Shown here: piece after piece, positions 56,681-64,000 of the stretch
How positions within the stretch are numbered: the first letter of the stretch is position 1
Layout of the letters: each line of letters begins with the position of its first letter
DNA from: Rhipidocladum racemiflorum
Lineage: Eukaryota; Streptophyta; Magnoliopsida; Poales; Poaceae
DNA length: 64,000 nt
Direction: 5' to 3'
NCBI GenBank assembly: GCA_036346355.1
Contig: CM070588.1
Location: 17,407,914-17,471,913, forward strand
The notes under the pieces: generated by a model
Database searches by the model: none
What the model was told of the DNA's origin: nothing
The model's input: only the letters and a program-made list of their open reading frames with translations
Program-made: the position numbers and the translations under genes

Positions 56681-56985
56681 GAGTCGGGGTGCATGGGGGG
56701 AGGGGTTGAATCATTTTTTTCTCAGGCTAGACTCTCCATTACGGGTGAGCTAATCTGGGTGTCTCTGGGTAGCTGTTCATCTTCCATCTCCCTCAGGGCG
56801 CATCATAATACAAGAACACAGGAGTAGGGTTATTACTCTAAAAAGGGCCCGAACTTGCCAAACCGCCGGTCTCCTTGCATTCTTCGCCCCTAGTTCCCCA
56901 CTTCTCGAGCGATCTCCACGAAAGCCCCAATTAGGATTTAGTATACCCCTCGCATAAAGGGGTCTGTTGGCTAACACGCCGACAG

Positions 56986-57003
56986 TGGCACGCCAGGTAG
57001 GGG
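56986..57003 (+). other. Element K primer-binding site
   Basis: TGGCACGCCAGGTAGGGG begins one base after the LTR. It starts with TGG (complement of CCA) and is of the type common in grass Tat elements, different from the tRNA-Met type of A-F. I do not name the tRNA. Confidence 0.75.
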
Positions 57004-57076
57004 GCTCAGTGGTTGGATTGTTCTCCCTTATTCCATCTCCTTGTGAAGTTTGCAAGAAGCTTCAACGGTTACAAGT

Positions 57077-58865
57077 ATGGCAACTTACGGTTCCAAGCAT
57101 GATGGTCTGCCCGAGGAGAGCAGCGCTCGTGGCCGGTCCGGCGCTTCGCCAGGCGTCGGACCCCGAGTCCGTCACTTCACGCAGGGGCGCGCAGCGCTTC
57201 GGCGTTGGGGGCCCAGCCCGTCCGGCGATGCCTCCTGATGGGAGACGACACCCCAGCGCGAAACCTTCAGGCTGCCCGGCTGCTCCTCGATCATCCCCCC
57301 GGTTGTGCTAGAGGGCGAAACCCCAGCCGCTCCATGGTTGCGAGACATCGCCCGTCTTTTGGATGCCGCCCAACAGCAAGTGGAGGCGGCAAATCAGCCG
57401 GGGGCTTCCGATGTCGGGCGACAGAGCATGCGCGTGGCTGACGCGCAAGCCTCTAGCCGCATGGCTACAGTTTGTTCCGGCCGTAGGGGCTGAAACAAAG
57501 GGAAGGGTGCACCTGTTACGGCCCCTTCAAGCACAGGGGGACGGGCGCGCGCCCCCGCCTCTTCCCGTGGTTCCCCCAAGGCGGCGGGGCGCCATGGGGA
57601 CCTGAGGGCTCGCCTAGACAAAAGGAGGTCCCAGTACGGTGGTGACTTGCGCGACGTCCTTAGGGGGCGCCGCGCTAGTGTGCCACACCGTGGGGGCCAC
57701 CCGCCGTTTAGCTGCCAGGGAGAAACCTCTCCCCCTGACTCCAGGGAGAGTGCAGACTCGCACTCCACAACCCCATCTCGGGGCCGAGGGACGGATGAGC
57801 GGCGCTGCTCGCCCTACAACATTGGATGCCAGGCATTCTCCCTCCGCCTACGTCAAGCTGCGTGGCCGGAGAGATTCTGCCCCGCGTCCATCGAGAAGTA
57901 TGACGGCACCACCAAACCGGAGGAGTTCCTACATATTTACACCACAGTGGTGCGCGCCGCGGGAGGGTCTGAGAAAGTCATGGCCAACTACCTCCCGACG
58001 TCGCTAACAGGCTCCGCCCGTTCTTGGCTATTGAACCTCCCCCGAGGCTCTGTGCACTCGTTGGAGGAGTTGTGCGATATATTTGTCGCAAACTTTCAGG
58101 GCTCCTACACTCAACCAGGCGTGGAGGATGACCTCCACGCCCTGGAGAAGAAGAAGGGGGAGTCCCTGAGGGAGTTCATTCGGCGGTTCAGCCACTGCCG
58201 GAACAATATCCCCCGGATCTCCTAGCAATCGGTGATTATTGCCTTCCGAAGGGGGGTCCGGGATCAAAAGATGCGGGAGAAGATGGCTACCCGCACCATT
58301 TCCACTACCTCCGAGCTGTTCTCCCTGGCGCACAAGTGCGCCCGAGCGGCGGAGGCAGGAACGCCGTGCGGGCCGTCCGATTCTGACAGCGGGGACCTCG
58401 AAAACTTCCGACCGCAAGAAGAAGAAGAAGCGCAAGGAGGTCGGCGCCGGAGAGGTCCTCACCGCCGAAGCGGAGGATAAGCCCAAGAAGCGCGACCGCC
58501 AGGGCAGGCGGGGTGATCGTGGGGATCGTCGGTCTCCCCGTAAAGAAGACGACGGAGGCAGGCCTTACTGCCTCATCCACAGGACCAACAGGCATGACTT
58601 GGCGGATTGCCAGGTCGTGTCCAAGCTGGTCGAGCAGCGGCTGAAGAACCGCCGTGGAGACGACCACGGCGACACGAACGAGGACCCTGCTTCGCTGGCT
58701 TTCCAGCAAGCAGAGCACACGGTGGCCTTCATCCATGGTGGCTCCGCCACCTACTCTTCGAACTCGCAGTACAAGCGAGAAGTAAGAGAAGTATGCGCCA
58801 CCGTGCCAACTTCCGGGGCGAGTAGGCTGCTGAAATGGTCGGAGGAGCCGATCACTTTCAACTAG
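57077..58865 (+). pseudogene. gag: Element K gag
   Basis: A Met at 57077 (MATYGSKHDG) opens a low-complexity, basic N-terminal part that is broken in frame (57239-57646). The gag core at 57840-58225 has IEKYDGTTKPEEFLHIYTT, SARSWLLNLP and LREFIRRFSHCRNNI, with a TAG at 58223 and then VIIAFRRGVRDQKMREKM in frame. After a shift near 58400 a Lys/Arg-rich tail holds YCLIHRTNRHDLADC, a CX2HX4HX4C variant of the zinc knuckle found in Tat elements. Confidence 0.85.
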
Positions 58866-59495
58866 GCTGACCACCCGGAGAGCACCGCCGGCCTGGGCCA
58901 TCTCCCGATCGTGGTTTCTCCCATAGTCCGGAATGCAAGACTTGGGCGGGTACTCGTTGATGGAGGGAGCTCCATCAACCTCATGTCCGTGGGGGCATTC
59001 AAGGCACTCCAGATCCCGTACGAGGAGTTGCGTCTGGCCCCACTGTTTTACGGAGTTGCCCCCGGGGTAGGTTTGACACCCCTGGGTTAGGTCCGACTGC
59101 ACGTCACGTTCGGAAGTATGGAGAACTTCCGAATAGAAAAAATCGACTTCGAGATCGCGGACTTCGACCTCCCCTACAATGCGTTGCTTGGTCGGCCAGC
59201 CCTGGTCAAGTTTATGGCGGCCACGCATTATGCCTACATGATAATGAAGATCCCCGGGCCTGGGGGTCTGATCACCATGAAGGTGGACCGGCTGGAGGCC
59301 CTGCGCCTTAGTAAGCAGGTGCAAGACCTGGCCGGCACCACCTGCACGGTTCGAGGTGAGGAAGACCACCCAGAGCGCCCCCCGGCCAAGGCCCGTGCCT
59401 CACCCGGTTCCTTGGGTGAGGTGAAGGTGGCCCCCGTGGGCAAGGACGGTTCCGGGAAGGTCGTGAAGATCGGTGCCAACCTCAGCACCAAATAG
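58866..59495 (+). pseudogene. Element K aspartic protease
   Basis: LGRVLVDGGSSINLMSVGAF carries the Tat-type active site DGGSS. A TAG lies after VGLTPLG (near 59088). FRIEKIDFEIADFDLPYNA and LLGRPALVKFMAATHYAYM complete the fold. It shares its frame with RT downstream but is separated by TAG at 59493. It would release gag and pol proteins. Confidence 0.87.
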
Positions 59496-59528
59496 GAAGA
59501 CGCGCTCGTCACCTTCCTCCGGTCTAAC

Positions 59529-60566
59529 TTGGATGTGTTTGCCTGGGAGCCATCAGAAATGACCGGGGTCCCTAGGGAGGTGATCGAGCACCGATTGGCA
59601 ACGCTCCCTGGAGTGCGCCCAGTCCGGCAGAAGGTCCGGAGGCAGGCACCAGAGCGGCAAGACGCCATTCGGATTGAGGTAGAAAAGCTACTGCAGGCGA
59701 GGATTGTGCGGGAAGCCGCCTATCCCGAGTGGCTGGCCAACCCCGTGCTTGTCAAGAAGTCGAACGGAACGTGGCGGATGTGCGTCGACTTCACTGACCT
59801 TAACAAAGCCTGTCCCAAGGATCCGTATCCCCTGCCGCGGATAGACCTTGTCATCGACTCCACCGCAGGGTGCGAGACCTTGTGTTTCCTGGACGCCTAC
59901 TCCGGCTACCACCAGATCAGCATGGCGCAGGAAGACGAAGAGAAGACCGCTTTCGTGACACCCTTAGGCGTGTACTGCTATGTCCGCATGCCTTTTGGGT
60001 TGAAGAATGCGGGCTCAACCTACCAGCGCGCCATGCATGCTGTATTCCGATCGCAGATTGGGAGAAATCTCGAGGTATATGTCGATGACCTGGTAGTGAA
60101 GACGAAAAAATCTGTTGGGCTCATTGAAGATCTGGAAGAAACTTTCTCCAACCTCTGGCAATTTTTTCTGAAGTTGAACCCAGAGAAGTGTGTGTTTGGT
60201 GTGTCATTCGGAAAGCTGCTCGGGTTCCTTGTTTCCCACCGCGGGATAGAAGTCAACCCAGAAAAAATTACGGCCATCGAGCGCATGCAACCGCCCACAA
60301 GGCTCAAGCAAGTCCAGTGCCTGGCTGGTCGCCTGGCCTCTCTCGGCCGGTTCATCGCCAGGCTAGGGGAAAAGAGTCTCCCCTTCTTCAAGCTGCTGAA
60401 GAAGACTAACTCCTTCAAATGGACCACGGAAGCGCAGCAGGCATTCGAAGAACTGAAGCAATACCTCTCCTCCCCTCCGGTGCTGGTCGCCCCTGAGCTG
60501 GGTGAGCCGCCATCGCCATGCGTAGCGCCACGGCCAGTCGTGAGCGCACATCGTGGCAGAGCGTGA
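59529..60566 (+). pseudogene. pol: Element K reverse transcriptase and first RNase H start
   Basis: An open frame of 345 codons. It has VFAWEPSEMTGVPREVIEH, KKSNGTWRMCVDFTDLNKA, CPKDPYPLPRIDLVID, FLDAYSGYHQISM and catalytic YVDD at 60078-60089 (about residue 184). The thumb and connection run LVSHRGIEVNPEKITAIER and CLAGRLASLGRFIARL. The frame is lost in the first RNase H, after APELGE. The LNKACPKD wording is typical of Tat RT. Confidence 0.92.
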
Positions 60567-61850
60567 AGGGGTCCAACGCCCAGTTTACTATATCAGCAAG
60601 GTGCTGCACGATGCCGAAACTAGATACCCGCAGGCTCAGAAGATGGTATATGCTGTACCGGTGGCGTCTAGAAAGCTGATGCATTATTTCCAAGGAAGAG
60701 AGATCACCGTGGTGTCCTCCTACCCCCTGCGCGAGATTCTCCACAACCGTGAAGCCGAAGGCCGCATCGCCAAATGGTCTGTGGAGCTGGGGGAGTTCGG
60801 TCTTAAGTTTGCCCCCCCCCGCACAGCGATCAAAAGTCAAAGGCTGGCGGAGTTCGTTGTCGAATGGACTCCTGCCGAGCCAGAAGTTGAAGAGACCCCC
60901 GCGCCCTCCCCCTGGACACTCTACTTCGATGGCTCCTTCAGGTACGAGGGCGCTGGGTCTGGGGTCCTCCTGGTTTCCCCAACTGGGGACCTCCTCAAGT
61001 CTGTGATGGATTACGGACTTCAAAGCCACCAACAACGGCTCTTGAGTCTGAAGGCTTCTTTGGCGGGACTCCGTGCAGCCTCGGCCATCGGAGTCCGGCG
61101 TCTGCAAGTCAAAGGCGACTCTTTGCTTGTCCTCAACCAGGCAAGGAAGGAGTTCTCCTGCTCTGATCCTGTCATGGCCGAGTACTTGGCGGAGGTCAGA
61201 AAGATGGAGCGACATTTCGATTGGCTAGGGTATACCCATATCCCCCGGCGCGACAACTACTTGGCGGACGAGCTTGCTCAGCTCGCTTCGACAAGATCTC
61301 CTGTTCCGGTCGGGGTCTTTGAAGAAAGGCTTCCGCGACCATCCATCGCGGCCCCCGTCTCCGGTGGGGATGATGGTGACGCTGCTCCCGCCCTTGCTCC
61401 AGAAGGGGAAGCGGCACCGGTGGAAACGCCTGGCCAGGCGGAGTACCCGGGCAGCCACTCAGTGGTCGCTACACTTGGCCGGGAAGGCACATGGATGGAT
61501 CCGATCCTGGCCTACCTGCGGGATCAAGTGTGCCCCGACGATGATGCGTCAGCAGAGAAGATAGTGCGAAAGGCCAAGTGCTATACCCTGGTGGGCGGGG
61601 ACCTTTACCACCGGGGTAAAAACGGAATTCTTCTGAAGTGCATCACTCGGGAAGAGGGGAGCGTTCTGCTCTCTGATATCCATGGAGGCGTGTGCGGGAG
61701 CCATGTTTCAAGTCGAACAATGGTCGGGAAAGCTTTCCGCCAATGGTTCTATTGGCCAACTGCCCTCCAGGATGCTTGCGAGCTGGTGAGGAAGTGCGAG
61801 GCATGTCAGTTCCACGCCAAGCAAACCCACTACCAGCCCAAGCTCTGCAA
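60553..61850 (+). pseudogene. pol: Element K first RNase H (degenerate), second RNase H and integrase zinc domain
   Basis: After a shift the frame continues with QRPVYYISKVLHDAETRYP and MHYFQGREITVVSSYPL. This is the original RNase H, without an evident catalytic set. The Tat-specific second RNase H starts WTLYFDGSFRYEGAGSGVLL and includes VKGDSLLVLNQ and RDNYLADELAQLAS. The Glu expected before AGLRAA (usually in an EAEYEAL context) is replaced by LLSLKASL. Last is the integrase HHCC domain: DIHGGVCGSH, WPTALQDACELVRKCEACQ. A shift at about 61850 ends it. Confidence 0.88.
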
Positions 61851-62279
61851 ACTATCCCGCTCTCCTGGCCCTTCGCGGTCTGGGGGCTGGATATCCTGGG
61901 TCCGTTCCCGCGGGCCACAGGGGGCTACACCCACCTGTTTGTCGCCATTGACAAATTTACTAAGTGGGTGGAAGCCGAAGCGGTAAGAACGATCACCGCC
62001 GCCACTGCGATCAAGTTCATACAAGATATCTTTGCCCGCTTTGGGGTTGCCAACCGCATCATCACCGACAACGGCCCGCAGTTCGCCAGCGCCGCTTTCT
62101 TGGGATTCTGCGAACAGATGGGCACCAAAGTTTGTTTTGCCTCGGTTGCCCACCCAAGAAGCAATGGCCAAGTTGAGCGGGCAAATGCGATGGTGCTGAA
62201 GGGCCTCAAAACTAGAGCGTTTGATCGACTCCACAAGCGTGGAGCCCGTTGGACCGAAGAGCTCCCTGCAGTGTTGTGA
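61840..62279 (+). pseudogene. pol: Element K integrase catalytic core
   Basis: Frame with WPFAVWGLDILGPFPRATG (first Asp), FVAIDKFTKWVEAEAV, RIITDNGPQFASAAF (second Asp) and SNGQVERANAMVLKGLK (Glu). The DDE triad is complete. A TGA at 62277 follows the core. The enzyme inserts the cDNA into the genome. Confidence 0.9.
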
Positions 62280-62728
62280 GTAAGCATTACCACTCCCGGT
62301 AGAGACTCTGAGGAGAGACCCCTTTCTTCCTGGTCTACGGCGCAGAGGCAGTTCTACCATCAGAGTTGGCCTTAGGGTCACCGCGTGTGGCGGCGTTCAC
62401 CGAAGAAACCCAGGAGGAGCAGCGTCGAGAAGATGTCAACCTCCTGGAAGAAGTGCGGGACCGTGCAGCCATGCACGCCACTCGATACCAGTAAAATCTC
62501 AGGCGGTACCACGCCACCCGGGTCAGCGAGAGGACGCTGGCAGTGGGCGACCTGGTCTTGCGCAGAGTCCAGACGCATGCTGGGTTGCATAAACTGTCTC
62601 CCCAGTGGGAGGGCCCCTTTAGGGTGGTCTTAGTCTCTCGTCCCGGGGCGGTCAGGCTGGCCACTGAGGACGGAGAGGAGTTGGCGAACTCCCAGAACAT
62701 AGAACTTTTGCGCAAGTTCTATCCCTGA
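62280..62728 (+). pseudogene. pol: Element K integrase C-terminal domain
   Basis: Shifted frames with RTLAVGDLVLRRVQTH and a GPF motif (LSPQWEGPFRVVLVSRPGA), ending NSQNIELLRKFYP with TGA at 62726. There is no chromodomain, as expected for Tat elements. Confidence 0.83.
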
Positions 62729-63415
62729 ACAGGCTGTAAGTACAGAGTTACACCCCCCTACCAGCCCCGCTGAGCCCTCCTCTCCGCGGTCTGGTTGCGG
62801 GATGTCTCTGGTTTGTTCAAAAAGTGTAGTCTTCACTTGAAGCAGTTGTCGGTTTTTATTCTCGCTTTTTGGTTTGCGCCCCGTTGTGCCGTGGCCGTGT
62901 GCTCGCCCTCAGAATATTAAGGCCCCCCGAGTGCTCGACGGCAAAAATTGGCTCACTGAGTGAGCATGGTGTGCAGGGATAGGTAGTCGGGTGGTTGGTT
63001 TGGTACGGTTCTCAATACGATCATGACGCTCAGGGTGTCCCCGTGAGAACTGGCGGCTCAAACACCATCACCGAAGACCTACTGTCCTGCCCCACTCCAC
63101 CAAGTGTTCAGCCCTAAGAGGCCGTGAGGGTAACTAAATCTCGCAGGGCCCCAATAACCTGAGGTCGCGACTCCCCGGCACAAAGGACTAGGATGCCGCA
63201 TTCCAACTAACCCCTAACGTGCGCCGATGCCTTTTTTGTTTGCTCAGAACCAGCACGCGGGATGCTTGAATGGACATCCGGGCAAATAAGGCGTGCGAAA
63301 GAGAAGTACACCTTTTTTATGAAAGTATATCCTGAACTTGCAGTAGACCGCTACAAGGGAAAGCACATCAACAAAAAAAAGAGAAGAAAAGCCCTCAGTC
63401 TTCGTCCGCCGCGGC
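62729..63415 (+). other. Element K pol to antisense-ORF spacer
   Basis: No coding frame, tandem array or RNA gene that I recognise. It contains ordinary GC-rich sequence and some AT-rich A-runs near 63372. Confidence 0.5.
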
Positions 63416-64000
63416 CTACGCTGCCTCCTGGTCCTCTGTTGGAGGAACGTCCAGCTCAAGGGCCACGTCTTCAGCCATCGCCTCCAGCGACGGATTGACC
63501 ATCTCCAGCTGATCAGCTACCCTTTCGGCGGCGTTGCTGACCCGTGCCTCTGCGCGGGCCCATTCCGCTTCCACTCCCTGGATGGCGACCAGGGTCGGGT
63601 TAGGAGTCTGGTGGCCGGGCGAGCAAGCACGTCTGACGCCAGTAACGCCGCGATCGCCGCCCCTTCTTGGCTGGACCGGGCAGCTAGGGCGCCAGGAAGG
63701 AAGGTGAGGAAGTCGGCGATTCGGCCCATGCAGAAGGCATAATGCCGGGTCGTCTGCTCCACCGGGTTCGGCTGCTCCAACCCTAGTGGCGCCAGGCTGG
63801 CCACCATCCGGTCGAAGGCCGGGCGCAGCATGGAGGTGGCCTCGGCTTCTGCGCGAAGCCGCTCGCCCTTCTCCTCGTCGCGCTCCCGGGTGATCGACTC
63901 AACACGGAGGGCGCCTTGCTCCCTCTCTTGCTGCAGGTCCAGTTCCAGTCTCTCCGACCGGTTGCGCCAGTCCTGCACCTCCGCCCGGAGGCGGGCGATC
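63416..64000 (-). pseudogene. Element K antisense ORF, C-terminal part
   Basis: From the window end leftwards on minus, the frame (63978-63517) has a coiled coil (LELDLQQEREQGALRVESI, ERDEEKGERLRAEAEAT) and FDRMVASLAPLGLEQPNPV. A shift near 63545 leads to AAERVADQLEMVNPSLEAM and a TAG at 63416. Coiled-coil character and place, antisense behind pol, match O's antisense ORF. The N-terminal domain would lie beyond 64000. Function unknown. Confidence 0.65.

Larger units (their letters stand above)
56044..56984 (+). repeat. Element K 5' LTR
   Basis: 941 bp, TGTCAG ... CGCCGACA. It contains a 53-bp tandem array (56108-56340), several ATTTAATG or CATTAAATG phrases (56360-56610), a TATA box GATAAAAGG (56672) and the R-region phrase caagaacacagga shared with O. 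The U5 end is followed at once by the primer site. Confidence 0.88.
56044..64000 (+). mobile_element. Element K: Tat-lineage Ty3/gypsy retrotransposon, 5' LTR to antisense ORF
   Basis: LTR 56044-56984, primer site 56986, gag, protease, RT, two RNase H domains, integrase, then an antisense ORF cut by the window end. The extra RNase H and antisense ORF mark the Tat lineage. Several in-frame stops and at least three frameshifts show it is not active. It interrupts LTR I. Confidence 0.9.

Overview
The window looks like intergenic chromatin of a large plant genome, most probably a grass. I find no host gene, rRNA or tRNA gene. Nearly every base can be assigned to LTR retrotransposons of three Ty3/gypsy lineages: Tekay/Del-type chromoviruses with LTRs of about 3.5 kb, Reina-type chromoviruses, and Tat-lineage elements with an extra RNase H and an antisense ORF. 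The grass assignment rests on the TE families (an antisense ORF resembling the plant 'putative gypsy type transposon' domain, and GC-rich LTR leaders), not on a host gene.

The elements are nested, and I letter them here. F is a Reina element on + (45489-48488 visible) that carries D in its 5' LTR and G in its reverse transcriptase. D is a Reina element on - (24635-45488). It is broken by B in its 3' LTR, by C in its RT (27210-39903, perfect AAGAT duplications) and by solo LTR E in its gag (41197-43489, perfect CATAC duplications). B is a Tekay element on - (16709-24634). Its pol is cut by O, a Tat element on + whose right end (1-2770 plus 15578-16708) is visible. O carries A, a complete Tekay element on + (2771-15577, GTGAC/GCGAC duplications). 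On the right, G (Tekay-like LTR, -) carries solo LTR H (49635-51638, perfect TTTAC duplications) and I (Tekay-like LTR, -). I is broken by K, a Tat element on + (56044 to the window end). The deepest chain is F > D > B > O > A.

A, B and C share one layout: LTR, tRNA-Met-type primer site, an extra ORF upstream of gag (ORF1), gag with a CCHC knuckle, protease, RT, RNase H, integrase with chromodomain, polypurine tract, LTR. Every copy carries stops or frameshifts, so none looks autonomous now. K carries gag, protease, RT, two RNase H domains and integrase, then an antisense ORF. O shows the same antisense ORF between pol and its 3' LTR, with exon-like breaks.

The most unusual signal is inside the Tekay-type LTRs. 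The LTRs of A, B, C, E, G and I all hold two exon-like blocks about 1.1-1.2 kb apart (more in G, where H lies between). They have conserved splice-type borders, often GC-AG. They encode a short acidic peptide segment in a shared reading phase and end at a stop. Block sizes are 81 and 59 bp in A, B, C, G and I, and 60 and 38 bp in the divergent E, so each differs by exactly 7 codons. I know of no description of such a split ORF in these LTRs. It has no obvious AUG, so coding status is an inference.
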